Assembly: GCF_002929375.1 (NCBI RefSeq)
Contig: NZ_PJIP01000004.1
Location: 62,001 to 126,000, forward strand
Origin: Arthrobacter sp. DWC3
GTDB taxonomy: Bacteria > Actinomycetota > Actinomycetes > Actinomycetales > Micrococcaceae
Length of the DNA stretch: 64,000 bases
Reading direction: 5' to 3'
A program made the translations under genes and the position numbers. The notes below the pieces were generated by a model. That model saw nothing but the letters and a program-made list of their open reading frames with translations, did not search any database and had not been told where the DNA came from. The first letter of the stretch is position 1; each line of letters starts with the position of its first letter. Positions 46,601 through 56,094 of this stretch are shown piece by piece.

Positions 46601-47361
46601 TCGTGCGCCGCCTCCGGCCGAGGCTCGGTCCGCCGCGGGTCCGGGACCCCCTCGGAGCGGGCACTGCCGCGAGGGGCGCCGCAGTCCGACGGCTCGGGCT
46701 GGAGGACGCCGCTGTCGGGTACGACCGCGGCCGCCCCGTGGTGACCGGCGTGGACCTGCACCTCGAGCCCGGGCGCTGGACGGGCCTCACCGGGCCGTCC
46801 GGCAGCGGGAAGTCCACCCTGATCGGCGCCCTGCTGGGGTTCCTTCCGCTGGAGGAGGGCAGGCTGCTCGTGGACGGCGTGGCGCGGGACGGCGGTCCTG
46901 CACCGCGGATCGCGTGGTGCCCGCAGGAGAGCCACCTGTTCACCTCGAGCCTCCGTTCCAACCTGCAGCTCGCGCGGCCGCCCGGCGATCCGGCCACCGA
47001 CGAGGAGCTCGAGGGCGCCCTCGGGGCCGTGGGGCTCGCGGAGTTCGTGGCCGGTCTCGAGCTCGGTCTGGACGCGCAGGCCGGACCGGGCGGTTCACGG
47101 CTGTCCGGGGGGCAGCGGCAGCGGCTCGCGGTCGCCCGCGCCCTGCTGACGCGCTCCGGCGTCGTCCTCCTCGACGAACCCACCGCCCACCTCGACGCCG
47201 ACGGTGCCCGCTCGCTGCTCGAGGACCTGCGCCGCGGGCTGCCCGACACGGCAGTGCTCCTGGTGACCCACGACCCCGACGAGGCGGCGCTGTGCGAGCA
47301 GACGCTGACCCTGCCGGGTGCCACGCCCGCGACGACGTCCGGCGGCGACCGGCGCGCGTGA
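43654..47361 (+). CDS. cydDC: Fused CydDC heterodimeric ABC exporter (thiol exporter)
   Basis: Exports glutathione/cysteine-like thiols needed to assemble cytochrome bd. In actinobacteria CydD and CydC may be fused, as here (1,235 residues). CydD half: membrane helices to about 340, Walker A GPSGSGKST near 416, signature ELSPGELRRVAVARAL near 504, Walker B LLLLDEPTAHVDE. A variable Ala/Pro/Gly linker (about 590-680) joins the CydC half: membrane domain from about 690 (SALDVLALVRPWDRRF), Walker A GPSGSGKSTL near 1047, signature RLSGGQRQRLAVARAL and Walker B VVLLDEPTAHLD. The GTG start overlaps the cydB stop. A repetitive (V/M)PS insert precedes the first ATPase domain. Confidence 0.94.
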   Translation: MSTTSTTPGVGRGPLAVLATGGPADTGRAWAVYLLGVLAAARAAGLVLMAQALALGIASLADGALDVRAVLVQGVLGAALRTLAAWGQDATAARLALGAKEGMREAALLRVLDDGGTTRTAPGGGQGSLAVLLTRGLDGLDKYYTQYLPALITCAVVPLLIGARILLADWVSALIVVLTVPLVPVFMALIGLHTQERTQQAARALGRLSDHLLELARGLPVLVGLGRAAEQTRALRDIADAYTSRTMTTLRTVFLSSLALELISTISVAVVAVFAGVRLIHGDLGLETALIALILAPECYGPLRDVGAAHHASEDGQEAGARVRAVIEAPPAEGVAPVRAPSVPSVPSVPSMPSMPSMPSMPSVPSVPTASRVDPGEAPGVIRVDELAARYDGVLEPVFEGVSFVVTPGSVLALRGPSGSGKSTLMRALAGGAALPVGLRVEGRIGGLPDEGIAWVPQHPELLLDTVRAELALYAGLPEDHPAIGEQLAAVDAAGLADRRSGELSPGELRRVAVARALLRAQDPAVRLLLLDEPTAHVDEDASRAIRRAIAARRPGLAVVLIAHDDATAALATDEVRLEAQPVRVPAGVASGAAPGAPSGVGRGPEGGLLSVGSTDTARTGTLTLSAMPRRGSTTAAVTAAVAPDPDPHADDDLQDDRHAAARANLHAGGSTPALPLFRRTSRVRSALDVLALVRPWDRRFLAAAALGLGASVFAVALTALSGWLIVRAAEQPPILYLLTAIVGVRFFGIGRSLLRYEERLWLHRAVFHRADDTRLRLWTALLQAGRSWRTIARGSGGIERLVGDIDELRDLSARALLPFLTAVLTGVAALVTTAVLHPAALGWQALAVGAAVVVAPGVAVARERAAGAAAVQLRADALERVTGLLRAAADLRVNGAHRAALGATRRLDRRATAASRRSAAAAGAATAVIVAASCAASLGILAGSAGRPADITAVLVLMQLALIEPFVAGASAVQTWGALSAVVRRLRPRLGPPRVRDPLGAGTAARGAAVRRLGLEDAAVGYDRGRPVVTGVDLHLEPGRWTGLTGPSGSGKSTLIGALLGFLPLEEGRLLVDGVARDGGPAPRIAWCPQESHLFTSSLRSNLQLARPPGDPATDEELEGALGAVGLAEFVAGLELGLDAQAGPGGSRLSGGQRQRLAVARALLTRSGVVLLDEPTAHLDADGARSLLEDLRRGLPDTAVLLVTHDPDEAALCEQTLTLPGATPATTSGGDRRA
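44680..44760 (+). repeat. Nine 9-bp tandem repeats in cydDC
   Basis: Nine in-frame 9-bp units encode VPS or MPS triplets (the last is VPT), about residues 343-369, between the CydD membrane domain and its ATPase domain. The four central units are identical (atgccgtcc). A slippage-prone minisatellite that keeps the frame. Confidence 0.93.
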
Positions 47362-47412
47362 CGCCCGTGCCGGGGCGCGCGTCACCTCCGGACGCGCCGG
47401 TCCGCGCTGCAA

Positions 47413-47418
47413 TACGCT
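47413..47418 (+). promoter_or_regulatory. -10 box of the leaderless tandem-GNAT promoter
   Basis: TACGCT with exactly 6 nt to the ATG at 47425. Confidence 0.6.
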
Positions 47419-47424
47419 TTCATC

Positions 47425-48474
47425 ATGAGCACCCCCGATCAGCCCGGACAGCGGCCCGGCAGCGGCCCGGCCGAGACCGAGGCGCCGCCCCTGCCCGCCG
47501 CGCTGCGCTGGCGTCCCCTCAACTACGCGGACATCGACGCCTGGCTCGCGCTGATCCGGCGCATCGCGGCCGTCGACGAGCCGGACTGGGTGGAGCAGCG
47601 GGCGGACCTCGAGCAGGCTCTCCGCGCCTCGAAGAACGACCCGCGCCGTGACACGATCGCCGGGTTCGACGATGCCGGTACCCCCCGGGCCTTCGGGCGT
47701 CTGTCCATGAACTCCGGGTCCTCGCTCATCCACGGCGCCGGCGGCGTCGACCCGGAATGGCGGGGTCGCGGGATAGGGCGCGCGGTGCTGGCCTGGCAGG
47801 CATGGCGCGCCGTCGGACGGCTGCGCGAGACCGGTCGGACCGAGGGCACGTTCCGGAACTACGTCGAGGAACGCAATCCCTCCCACCTGGCGCTGCTCAC
47901 GGCGAGCGGGAGCACGATCGTCCGGTACTTCACGGAGATGACGCGGCCGCTGGACCAACCCGTCCCCGACCTGCCCTTCCCGCCCGAACTGGAGCTCGTG
48001 AGCTTCGCGGACGGCGCCGACCGCAACATCGTGGAACTGGTCCGCCTCGCCCACAACGACGCCTTCCAGGACCACTGGGGAAGCGAGCCGCGCGACCAGG
48101 AGTCATGGCAGTTCACCGTCACGCACCCCGAGTTCCGCGCCGACTGGAGCCTCGCGCTCCTCGACCCGGCCAGGGGCGAGGTGGCGGCCTACCAGCTCGC
48201 GAGCTACGACCCCGATTCCCGCGCGCTGCTCGGCCACTCGGAGGGCTACACGGACCTGCTGGGCGTCCGCCGGTCGTGGCGGGGCCGCGGCCTGGCACCG
48301 GCCCTCCTCGCCGAGGCGATGAAGCGGTACCGGGCAGCCGGGATGGAGAACGCGGGCCTGGGGGTCGACACCGAGAACCCCTCGGGTGCGCTGGGGCTGT
48401 ACGAACGGATGGGGTACGTGCCGACGCAGCGCGCGATCGTCTTCGACCTGCCGCTCGTCGTCCCCTCGAACTGA
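47425..48474 (+). CDS. Tandem GNAT-domain acetyltransferase
   Basis: A 349-residue protein with two GNAT folds. The N-terminal one (about 27-170) has GAGGVDPEWRGRGIGRAVLAW as its acetyl-CoA loop (R-G-x-G-I-G); the C-terminal one (about 190-345) has LGVRRSWRGRGLAPALLAEAMKRY. Both loops look able to bind acetyl-CoA. The two-domain layout resembles mycothiol synthase (MshD), but the substrate residues cannot be judged and related unknown double-GNAT proteins are common in actinobacteria. It stands alone, 63 bp after cydDC with its own leaderless promoter, and ends 30 bp from convergent parC. Confidence 0.82.
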   Translation: MSTPDQPGQRPGSGPAETEAPPLPAALRWRPLNYADIDAWLALIRRIAAVDEPDWVEQRADLEQALRASKNDPRRDTIAGFDDAGTPRAFGRLSMNSGSSLIHGAGGVDPEWRGRGIGRAVLAWQAWRAVGRLRETGRTEGTFRNYVEERNPSHLALLTASGSTIVRYFTEMTRPLDQPVPDLPFPPELELVSFADGADRNIVELVRLAHNDAFQDHWGSEPRDQESWQFTVTHPEFRADWSLALLDPARGEVAAYQLASYDPDSRALLGHSEGYTDLLGVRRSWRGRGLAPALLAEAMKRYRAAGMENAGLGVDTENPSGALGLYERMGYVPTQRAIVFDLPLVVPSN

Positions 48475-48503
48475 TGGCCCGGCCGGCCCCGAGGCCGAAG
48501 CAG

Positions 48504-51176
48504 CTAGAGCAGCGTGCCCTGGCCCTCGCCGGCGCGCTTCACGCGCCCCGACGCGGGTGCTGAGCCCTCCACGAGCCGCACACCGGCCGTCGAGGCACCC
48601 GATCCGGCAGCACCCGATCCGGTCGAACTGCCGATATCCGCACCCGCAGTACCCGATCCCGGCACGGCCGGGGCGACCGGGCTGGACGCCTCGATCAGCC
48701 CCGCCAGGGCCGGCCCGACGGCGTCGATCTGCTGCGTCAGCGGCACACCCGACCCGTCACGCCGCCCGTGCTCCGTGGGCAGCGCCCGGGCCACGCCGTT
48801 GGCGGACGCGGCTCGGGCCGGTCCGTGCCCGACCCAGGCGAGGGAGAGGATCTCCTCCCCGCGGAGGAACCGGTGGGCGCGCACGCCCGCCGTGGCCCGG
48901 CCCTTGACGGGGTACTCCGAGAACTCGGTGATCTTCGCGGACCCGGCCGCCGTGCCGGGCAGCGCGTTCCCCGGTGCGGCGACCGTCACCACCACGCCCT
49001 GCTGGTCCCCGTGGGCCACCGCGCCGAAGTGCAGGACCGCGTCGCCGGCGGTGAGCTTGATGCCCGCCATGCCGCCGGCCGTCCGGCCCTGCGGCCGCAC
49101 CGCAGAGGCCGGGAAGCGGAGCAGTTGCGCGAGACGCGTCACGAACACGAGGTCGTCGGCGTCGGCGGCCGACGCCACACCCACCACCCTGTCCTTGGGC
49201 TTGAGCGTGATGACCTCCCAGTCGTCGCGGTTCAGCGGGTAGTCCGGCTGCACGCGCTTCACCACGCCCTGCGCGGTGCCGAGGGCCACCACGCCGCTGA
49301 GCGGGGCCAGCCCCACGAGGCTCTCGCCGCGCTCGAGCGTGATGAACTCCGACGACGGTACCCCTCCCGCCAGATTGGGTACCCCGGCGGTGGGCGGCAG
49401 GGCGGGCATGTCCATGACCTGGAGGCGGATCATGCGTCCGGCGGAGGTCACGGCCCCCACCTCGCCGCGCGCGGTCGAGGGCAGCACCGACCGGAAGGCG
49501 TCGTGCTTGATGCGCTGGCCGTCGCTCAGGGGCTGACGGTCCGAGGTGCGGGCCAGCTGTCCCGACGCCGAGAGCAGCACCCAGCAGGGGTCGTCCGCGA
49601 TCTCGAGCGGCAGGACGGCCTTGGCGCCCTTGCCGGCGGCCGGGGCGGGGAGGGTCGAGCCCTTCAGCGGAGCGGCGGCCTCGGATTCGAGCAGCACGGT
49701 GCGGCGCGGTGTGGCGAACTGGTCGGACAGTTCGGCGAGCTCGTCGGACACGAGGGTGCGGAGGCGTTCCTCGGAACCGAGGATCGCCTCCAGCTCGGCG
49801 ATCTCCAGGCGGAGCTGCTCCTGTTCCTTCTCGAGCTCGATGCGCGAGTACCGCGTGAGCTGCCGGAGGCGCAGTTCCAGGATGTAGTTCGCCTGGATCT
49901 CGGTGAGGTCGTAGATGGACATCAGGCGCTCGCGGGCGGCGGAGGACTCGTCCGAGGAGCGGATGATCTGGATGACCTCGTCGATGTCCACGATCGCGAC
50001 GAGCAGGCCCTCCACCAGGTGCAGGCGGTCGCGCTTGCGCTGCAGGCGGTAGGAGGTGCGGCGCCGCACCACGAGGATCCGGTGGGTCACGTAGACCTGC
50101 AGGAGCTCCCGGAGCCCGAGCGTGCGCGGCTGGCCGTCCACGAGTGCCACGTTGTTGATGCCGAACGAGTCCTCCATCGGCGTGAAGCGGTAGAGCTGCG
50201 CCAGCACGGCGTTCGGGTTGAATCCGTTCTTGAGCTCGATCACCAGGCGGAGCCCGTGCTTGCGGTCCGTGAGGTCCACGATGTCCGAGATGCCCTGCAG
50301 CTTCTTCGAGGTGACGGCGTCCTTGATCCGCTCGATCACCTTCTCGGGCCCCACGGTATAGGGCAGTTCGGTGACCACGAGGCCGGTGCGCCGCGCCGAG
50401 AGCTGCTCCACCGTGACCTTCGCGCGGGTCTTGAAGGAGCCGCGGCCCGTCGCGTACGCGTCGCGCACGCCGTCGAGCCCCACGATCCTGCCGCCGCTCG
50501 GCAGGTCGGGTCCCGGGACGAAGCGCGTCAGGTCCTCGAGGGTGGCGTCCGGGTTCGCGATGAGGTGGCGCGCCGCGGCCACGACCTCGCCGAGGTTGTG
50601 GGGCGGCATGTTCGTGGCCATGCCGACCGCGATCCCGCTCGCGCCGTTGACGAGCAGGTTCGGGAACGCCGCCGGGAGCACCTCCGGCTGCGTCAGCTGG
50701 TTGTCGTAGTTCGGCACGAAGTCGACGACATCCTCGTCGAGGTGGTTCGTGAGGGTCAGGGCGGCGGCCGCGAGGCGGGCCTCGGTGTACCGGGCGGCCG
50801 CGGGGCCGTCGTCGAGCGAGCCGAAGTTGCCGTGCCCGTCGATGAGGGGCAGGCGCAGGGAGAAGTCCTGGGCCATGCGCACCATGGCGTCGTAGATGGC
50901 GGTGTCGCCGTGGGGGTGCAGCTTGCCCATGACCTCGCCGACCACGCGCGCGGACTTCACGTGGCCGCGGTCCGGGCGCAGGCCCATGTCCGTCATCATG
51001 TACAGGATGCGGCGCTGCACGGGCTTCAGCCCGTCGCGCGCATCGGGGAGGGCACGCGAGTAGATCACCGAGTACGCGTACTCGAGGAAGGAGTCCTCCA
51101 TCTCGGCTTCGACATCGACGTCGATGATCTTCTCGGTGAAATCCTCCGGCGGTGCGGAGTTCTGGCGCCTGGCCAC
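48504..51176 (-). CDS. parC: DNA topoisomerase IV subunit A
   Basis: DNA-cleaving subunit of the second type IIA topoisomerase. 890 residues: winged-helix/tower N-terminal domain with catalytic Tyr130 in AARYTEARL, helix-turn region [13 protein letters not shown], tower and coiled coil (about 360-460), then a C-terminal six-blade beta-pinwheel. No canonical GyrA box (QRRGGKG) is present; the closest is [12 protein letters not shown], which favours ParC. At the quinolone hotspot (GyrA Ser83/Asp87) it has Thr92 and Asp96. The last 60 residues are low-complexity Gly/Ser/Ala. The GTG at 51176 was chosen for the GAGGAA site 9 nt upstream; the frame stays open far upstream but that part overlaps another gene. 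Confidence 0.88.
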   Translation of the reverse strand: MARRQNSAPPEDFTEKIIDVDVEAEMEDSFLEYAYSVIYSRALPDARDGLKPVQRRILYMMTDMGLRPDRGHVKSARVVGEVMGKLHPHGDTAIYDAMVRMAQDFSLRLPLIDGHGNFGSLDDGPAAARYTEARLAAAALTLTNHLDEDVVDFVPNYDNQLTQPEVLPAAFPNLLVNGASGIAVGMATNMPPHNLGEVVAAARHLIANPDATLEDLTRFVPGPDLPSGGRIVGLDGVRDAYATGRGSFKTRAKVTVEQLSARRTGLVVTELPYTVGPEKVIERIKDAVTSKKLQGISDIVDLTDRKHGLRLVIELKNGFNPNAVLAQLYRFTPMEDSFGINNVALVDGQPRTLGLRELLQVYVTHRILVVRRRTSYRLQRKRDRLHLVEGLLVAIVDIDEVIQIIRSSDESSAARERLMSIYDLTEIQANYILELRLRQLTRYSRIELEKEQEQLRLEIAELEAILGSEERLRTLVSDELAELSDQFATPRRTVLLESEAAAPLKGSTLPAPAAGKGAKAVLPLEIADDPCWVLLSASGQLARTSDRQPLSDGQRIKHDAFRSVLPSTARGEVGAVTSAGRMIRLQVMDMPALPPTAGVPNLAGGVPSSEFITLERGESLVGLAPLSGVVALGTAQGVVKRVQPDYPLNRDDWEVITLKPKDRVVGVASAADADDLVFVTRLAQLLRFPASAVRPQGRTAGGMAGIKLTAGDAVLHFGAVAHGDQQGVVVTVAAPGNALPGTAAGSAKITEFSEYPVKGRATAGVRAHRFLRGEEILSLAWVGHGPARAASANGVARALPTEHGRRDGSGVPLTQQIDAVGPALAGLIEASSPVAPAVPGSGTAGADIGSSTGSGAAGSGASTAGVRLVEGSAPASGRVKRAGEGQGTLL

Positions 51177-51275
51177 GTGGCGGTTCCTCAACAACTCGGG
51201 GGTTCGAATGGGGTGGTTCGCGGGCATCCGCGCGTCCGGTCGCGGCCTCGGGCCGGGGACTGAGGGGATGCCGAC

Positions 51276-51281
51276 TACCCT
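51276..51281 (+). promoter_or_regulatory. -10 box of a leaderless promoter (GNAT/ligase gene)
   Basis: TACCCT with exactly 6 nt to the ATG at 51288. Confidence 0.6.
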
Positions 51282-51287
51282 GAGTCT

Positions 51288-54143
51288 ATGGCGACGGACG
51301 GACAATACCCGGAATATTGGGAGGCTGATGTCGTCCTGCGCGACGGCGGGACGGGCCACCTGCGCCCCATCTCGCCCTCCGACGCGGACGCCGTCCAGGC
51401 GTTCCACGTCCGCCAGTCGCAGAACTCCATCTACCTGCGGTTCTTCACCTACAAGGCCAGGCTCAGCGCCAAGGAGCTCAAGCGCTTCACCGAGGTGGAC
51501 CACCGCGACCGCGTGGCCTTCGTCATCACGCGCGGCGACGACATCATCGGGATCGGCCGCTACGACCGCCTCGACGACCCGCTCGAGGCCGAGGTGGCCT
51601 TCAACGTCTCCGACCACCACCAGGGCCGGGGCGTGGGCTCGATCCTGCTCGAGCACCTGGCCGCCGCCGCCCGCGAGAACGGCATCCGCCGCTTCTCCGC
51701 CGAGGTCCTCCCCGAGAACCGCAAGATGATCACGGTCTTCGCCGACGCCGGCTACGAGGTGGAGCGGCACTTCGACGACGGCGTGGTGATGCTGAGCTTC
51801 GACATCGACCCCACCCGCAGGTCCCAGGCCGTGATGGAGGCGCGGGAGCACCGCGCGGAGGCCAGGAGCATGGCGGAGCTCCTCACGCCGTCGTCGGTGG
51901 CCGTGATCGGTGCGAGCCGCGAATGGGGCACCGTGGGGTACGCCCTGCTGGAGCACCTCATCGACGGCGGCTTCACGGGCCGCGTGTACGCCGTCAACCC
52001 GGAGGCCTTCGAGCTGCACGGCATGATCTCGCATGCCTCCCTGGCCGAGGTCCCCGAGCCCGTGGACCTCGCCGTGGTCGCCGTGCCCCACGACCAGGTG
52101 GACGCCGTGGTGGACGACTGCGCGCGAGCCGGTGTGCGGGGACTCCTCGTGGCGACGGCGGGCTACGCCGACGACGGCGACGAGGGCCTGGCGCGGCAGC
52201 GCGCCCTCGTGCACAAGGCCAGGGCGCACGGCATGCGCGTGGTGGGCCCGGCATCGCTGGGCCTCGTGAACACCGACCCTGCAGTCCGCCTCAACGCCTC
52301 GATGGCGCCCGCGCTGCCCCGCCGCGGCGCCCTCTCGCTCTTCAGCCAGTCCGCGGGCCTCGGCGTGCTCCTCTACGCGAGCGCCCACCGGCGCGGGCTC
52401 GGGGTGTCCTCCGTGATCTCCGCGGGCAACCGTGCTGACGTGTCCGGGAACGACGCCATGCAGTTCTGGGAGGACGACCCGACCACCCGCGCCGTCGGGC
52501 TCTACTTCGAATCCATCGGGAACCCCAGGAAGTTCTCGCGCATCGCCCGGCGCCTGGCGCGCACGAAGCCCGTCATCGTCGCGAAGTCCGACGTCACCGG
52601 ACTGCAGCTGCCCCCGGGCCACGCCGTACGCACCACCCAGGCGCCGGCCGGCGCCCTCGATTCCATGCTCCGGCAATCGGGCGTCATGAGGGTGGAGACC
52701 ACGGAGCAGCTGATGGACATCGCGCAGATCGTCGCGAGCCAGCCCCTCCCGCAGGGCCCCGGCGTCGCGGTGTTCAGCAACTCGTCCGCACTCGGGAAGG
52801 TCGTGGCCGACGGCGTCGTCTCGCAGGGCATGACCGTCGCACGGCTGGAGACCGGTCTACGGCTCGACTCCGGGCAGTCCGTGGCCCTGCCCGCCCTCGC
52901 CGCCGCCGTGGCCGAAGCCCTCCGGGCGGAGTCCGTGCACGCCGCGATCGTCACCACGCTGCCGGCCCGGGGGCTGACCGCCGACGCCGTGGCCGCCTGC
53001 CTGCAGGAGTGCGCGGAGCGGGCCGGCAAGCCGGTCATCGCCTCCTTCACCGGGATCCTCGACGCCCGCCTGCAGCTCGACGGCCTCGTGGCCACCCCGT
53101 CCGGCTCCCGCACCGACGGCACGTCCTCCGGTGCTGCCGGAGCGGCGGACGGAACTGACGGGGCGGCGGACGGCACGGTCGCCGCGCCGCTCGAGGGCGC
53201 CGGGACCACGCCCGCCCGGGCCGATCGCCCCGCCGCGGGTCCGGCCGAGCGCGAGACCGCCGCCGCGGTGCTGCCCCTCCAGCGCGGACTGCCGTGCTTC
53301 CCGAGCCCGGGGGCCGCGCTCGCCGCGCTCGGCGCCGTCGTCCGCTACGCGCAGTGGCGTTCACGCGACCACGGCGAGTTCGACGATCCGGCGGGCGTCG
53401 ACGTCGACGGGGCCGCGCGGGTGCTCGGGCAGGTCAGGGCGCGCGTCGCGGACATCGAGCTCACGCGCCTCACGCCGGAGGAGTGCGCGGCGCTCATGGG
53501 CGCCTACGGCATCCACCTCCTGCCGTCCGCGCGGTTCACCTCCGCCGACGAGGCCGTGGAGCAGGCGGGCCGCCTGGGCTGGCCGGTCGCCCTGAAGACC
53601 ATGGACGAGCACCTCCGGCACCGCCTGGACCTCGGCGGGGTGCGCCTCAACATCGACGACGCCGAGTCCCTGCGGCGCAACATCACCCGCATGGAGAAGG
53701 TGCTGGCGCCCTTCGGCCACTTCGGCATGGAGGTGCAGGCCATGGCGCCCTCGGGCCAGGCCTGCAGCATCAACGCCATCGAGGACCCGCTCATGGGCCC
53801 CGTGGTGTCCTTCGGCCTCGCGGGGGACTCCGTCAACCTCCTGGACGACTGGGCGCACGCCGTCCCGCCGCTGAGCACCGGGGACGTGGCGGACCTCGTC
53901 CGGGCGCCGCGGGCCTCCCGCAAGCTCTTCGGCTACCAGGGCCTCCCGCCCGTGGACGTCGCGGCGCTCGAGGACCTCGTGGCGCGCGTGGCCCTGCTGA
54001 AGGACAACCACCCCGAGATCGCGCGGCTCGACTTCACCCCGGTGCTCGTGGCGTCGTCGGGTCTCACCGTCCTCAGCGCCGTCATCGACGTCGGGAACCC
54101 GCAGCGGCGCACCGACAGCGCCCGCCGCGCCATGCGCGACTGA
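51288..54143 (+). CDS. GNAT acetyltransferase fused to ADP-forming acyl-CoA ligase-like domains (Pat-type)
   Basis: A 951-residue protein lysine acetyltransferase candidate. Domain order: GNAT (about 15-185; acetyl-CoA loop [19 protein letters not shown]), CoA-binding Rossmann (about 195-330; [20 protein letters not shown]), ligase-CoA domain (about 335-620), a low-complexity Gly/Ala/Thr insert (about 605-655), and an ATP-grasp domain to the end ([32 protein letters not shown]). The usual phospho-His loop (SSHTGALAG) reads TTQAPAGAL, so the ligase part may be sensory. It lacks the cAMP-binding domain of the mycobacterial Pat. Acetyl-CoA synthetase is the known target in Pat enzymes and is not in the window. 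Confidence 0.88.
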   Translation: MATDGQYPEYWEADVVLRDGGTGHLRPISPSDADAVQAFHVRQSQNSIYLRFFTYKARLSAKELKRFTEVDHRDRVAFVITRGDDIIGIGRYDRLDDPLEAEVAFNVSDHHQGRGVGSILLEHLAAAARENGIRRFSAEVLPENRKMITVFADAGYEVERHFDDGVVMLSFDIDPTRRSQAVMEAREHRAEARSMAELLTPSSVAVIGASREWGTVGYALLEHLIDGGFTGRVYAVNPEAFELHGMISHASLAEVPEPVDLAVVAVPHDQVDAVVDDCARAGVRGLLVATAGYADDGDEGLARQRALVHKARAHGMRVVGPASLGLVNTDPAVRLNASMAPALPRRGALSLFSQSAGLGVLLYASAHRRGLGVSSVISAGNRADVSGNDAMQFWEDDPTTRAVGLYFESIGNPRKFSRIARRLARTKPVIVAKSDVTGLQLPPGHAVRTTQAPAGALDSMLRQSGVMRVETTEQLMDIAQIVASQPLPQGPGVAVFSNSSALGKVVADGVVSQGMTVARLETGLRLDSGQSVALPALAAAVAEALRAESVHAAIVTTLPARGLTADAVAACLQECAERAGKPVIASFTGILDARLQLDGLVATPSGSRTDGTSSGAAGAADGTDGAADGTVAAPLEGAGTTPARADRPAAGPAERETAAAVLPLQRGLPCFPSPGAALAALGAVVRYAQWRSRDHGEFDDPAGVDVDGAARVLGQVRARVADIELTRLTPEECAALMGAYGIHLLPSARFTSADEAVEQAGRLGWPVALKTMDEHLRHRLDLGGVRLNIDDAESLRRNITRMEKVLAPFGHFGMEVQAMAPSGQACSINAIEDPLMGPVVSFGLAGDSVNLLDDWAHAVPPLSTGDVADLVRAPRASRKLFGYQGLPPVDVAALEDLVARVALLKDNHPEIARLDFTPVLVASSGLTVLSAVIDVGNPQRRTDSARRAMRD

Positions 54144-54214
54144 CGGCCTCCGGCTCACCCGCACCGCCGCTCCCGGGTTAGGCACAACGTGGTCCGGTGG
54201 GGGAAACTGGGCAC

Positions 54215-54889
54215 ATGACCCCATCGCTTTCCGCCCAGTGGCGCGACCTCGATGCATCCCTCGAGCGGGCGGGCTTCTACCCGCGCCTCGTGGCCGACGT
54301 CGTCCACGACGCGCTCGACGGCCGCGAGCCGCTCTCGCACGTGGCCCACCTCGAGACGCATTTCGAGCGCACCGAGGTGCACCGGCACATCACGGTCCTC
54401 GTGCTCACCGAGGACATGCTCGTCATCACGCACGTGGACGACCAGCAGCTCGACGACGCCGGCGAGCAGGTCATGGCCCAGATCTCCACGGAGTCCGTGC
54501 CCGTCAGCCAGATCCGGTCGGTGGTCCTCAGCTACCTCTACGCCCAGCCGCAGGACTACAAGCCCAGCGACCCCGTCCGCGAGATGACGCTCGCGATCGC
54601 CTGGTCCGGCGGCCAGCGCCTCGACATCGGCCCCGCGAGCTGCGGCGACCCCCAGTGCGACGCCGACCACGGCCTCACCGGCACCGTGGCGCAGGAGGAC
54701 ATCGTGCTGCGCGTGAGCGCCGAGGCGGACGGCGCCCAGGCCGTGCAGAACGCGAAGGCCTTCGCCCGCGCGCTGCGGAAGGCCAACACTGCCAGCCCCG
54801 CGCCCGGCTACATCGCGGCACCGGACGTGACGGCCCGCCGCCAGCCGGGGTTCGGCGCGCGGTTCACCCGGGCGCACCACCAGCAGTAG
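54215..54889 (+). CDS. DUF5998 family protein
   Basis: A 224-residue actinobacterial protein of unknown function. It shows SLERAGFYPRLVADVVHDALDGREPLSHVAHLETHFERTEVHRHITVLVLTEDMLVITHVDD, probably an alpha/beta fold with no membrane segment, then IRSVVLSYLYAQPQDYKPS and ASCGDPQCDADHGLTGT. A GAAACT 6 nt before the ATG (54203-54208) could be a poor -10 box of a leaderless promoter; a GTG at 54197 is an alternative start. It heads a plus-strand run with the phosphodiesterase, which begins 2 bp after its stop, and tdk. Confidence 0.83.
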   Translation: MTPSLSAQWRDLDASLERAGFYPRLVADVVHDALDGREPLSHVAHLETHFERTEVHRHITVLVLTEDMLVITHVDDQQLDDAGEQVMAQISTESVPVSQIRSVVLSYLYAQPQDYKPSDPVREMTLAIAWSGGQRLDIGPASCGDPQCDADHGLTGTVAQEDIVLRVSAEADGAQAVQNAKAFARALRKANTASPAPGYIAAPDVTARRQPGFGARFTRAHHQQ

Positions 54890-54891
54890 CG

Positions 54892-56094
54892 GTGGTCTTC
54901 TCGCACAGGGAGCCCCTCCCCGCTCCGCCCCTCTACGGCGCCTCGACGGTGGCCGACGTGATGACCAGCGCGGCCGCGGCGCTGGGCGTCGAAGGCTTCA
55001 CCAACACCCTCGCGCTGCCGCCCTCCCGCCGCGTCGCCGTCGTCATGGTGGACGGCCTCGGCATGCCGCTCCTGCGGAAGTACGCCGCGCACGCGCCCTA
55101 CCTGCGGGAGAGCCTCGACTCCGCCCGCGTGCTCTCCTCCGCCTTCCCGTCCACCACCGCGGCGTCGCTCGCGAGCCTCGGAACGGGACTGGCCCCGGGG
55201 CAGCACGGCATGGTGGGCTACGACGTCCTCGACCCCGTCCAGGACCGCGTGGTCAACATGCTGGGGCGCTGGGACGCCGACGTCGACCCGCTGGAGTGGC
55301 AGCCCCACCCGACCGTCTTCGAGAGGGTCGCCGTGCACCTGCCCGTGGTCACCGTCAGCCAGCCGCGCTTCGAGGACTCCCCGATGACGCGGGCGGCCCT
55401 GCGGGGCGCCGCCTTCGTGGGGGCGAGCACCATCCAGGCGCGGATCGATGCCGCCGCGGTACAGCTGGCGAAGGCACCGGCCATGCTCGTGTACTTCTAC
55501 GTCAACGACCTCGACAAGGCGGGCCACCGGTACGGCGTCGAGTCCCCGGAGTGGGTGCGCGCGCTGGAGGACCTGGACGCCGCCCTGAGGCTGCTGGCCC
55601 GCCGGGTGCCGTCCGATACGCTCCTGCTCCTCACCGCCGACCACGGCATGGTCGACGTCCCGCCGGCCCAGCGCATCGACTACTCGGAACGCGCGGATCT
55701 CGTGGACGGCGTCGCGCACACCGGCGGTGAGCCGCGCATGGTCCACCTCTACCTCGAGCCGACGCTCCCCGCGGAGGACCGCGATGCCCTGGCGCTGCGC
55801 TGGCACGAGGCCTTCGGCACCCGCGCCTGGGTCCTGACCCGGCAGGAGGCCGTGGCCGGGGGCTACTTCGGGACAGTGAGCGACGCCGTCCTGCCCCGCA
55901 TCGGCGACCTGCTCGTCCTGGCACGCGAGGGGATCGCGCTCATCGACGGGCGGCGCGTGGATCCGGGGGCCTTCGAGATGATCGGGCAGCACGGCTCCCT
56001 GACGCGCGCCGAACGGGACGTCCCGCTGCTGACCCTGACCAGGCCCCAGGCGCCCGCGCGGCGGGGCGGCGGCAAGGGGGCCCGGCGTGGCTGA
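54892..56094 (+). CDS. Alkaline phosphatase superfamily nucleotide pyrophosphatase/phosphodiesterase
   Basis: A 400-residue metal-dependent phosphodiesterase-like enzyme. Metal-site motifs: Asp54 in VVMVDGLGMPLL, the probable nucleophile Thr88 in AFPSTTAASLASLGTG, FYVNDLDKAGHRYG, and DHG in LLTADHGMVDVP. No signal peptide is seen, so it is probably cytosolic. Substrate unknown; related enzymes hydrolyse nucleotides or phosphonoacetate. The GTG start lies 2 bp after the DUF5998 stop, so coupled translation is likely, and the C-terminus is basic and Gly-rich. The end overlaps tdk by 8 bp. Confidence 0.87.
   Translation: MVFSHREPLPAPPLYGASTVADVMTSAAAALGVEGFTNTLALPPSRRVAVVMVDGLGMPLLRKYAAHAPYLRESLDSARVLSSAFPSTTAASLASLGTGLAPGQHGMVGYDVLDPVQDRVVNMLGRWDADVDPLEWQPHPTVFERVAVHLPVVTVSQPRFEDSPMTRAALRGAAFVGASTIQARIDAAAVQLAKAPAMLVYFYVNDLDKAGHRYGVESPEWVRALEDLDAALRLLARRVPSDTLLLLTADHGMVDVPPAQRIDYSERADLVDGVAHTGGEPRMVHLYLEPTLPAEDRDALALRWHEAFGTRAWVLTRQEAVAGGYFGTVSDAVLPRIGDLLVLAREGIALIDGRRVDPGAFEMIGQHGSLTRAERDVPLLTLTRPQAPARRGGGKGARRG

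Noticed and set aside
51177-52676. Upstream extension of the parC frame
   Set aside because: It runs antisense to the GNAT/ligase gene, lacks family similarity, and a good ribosome site supports the GTG at 51176.
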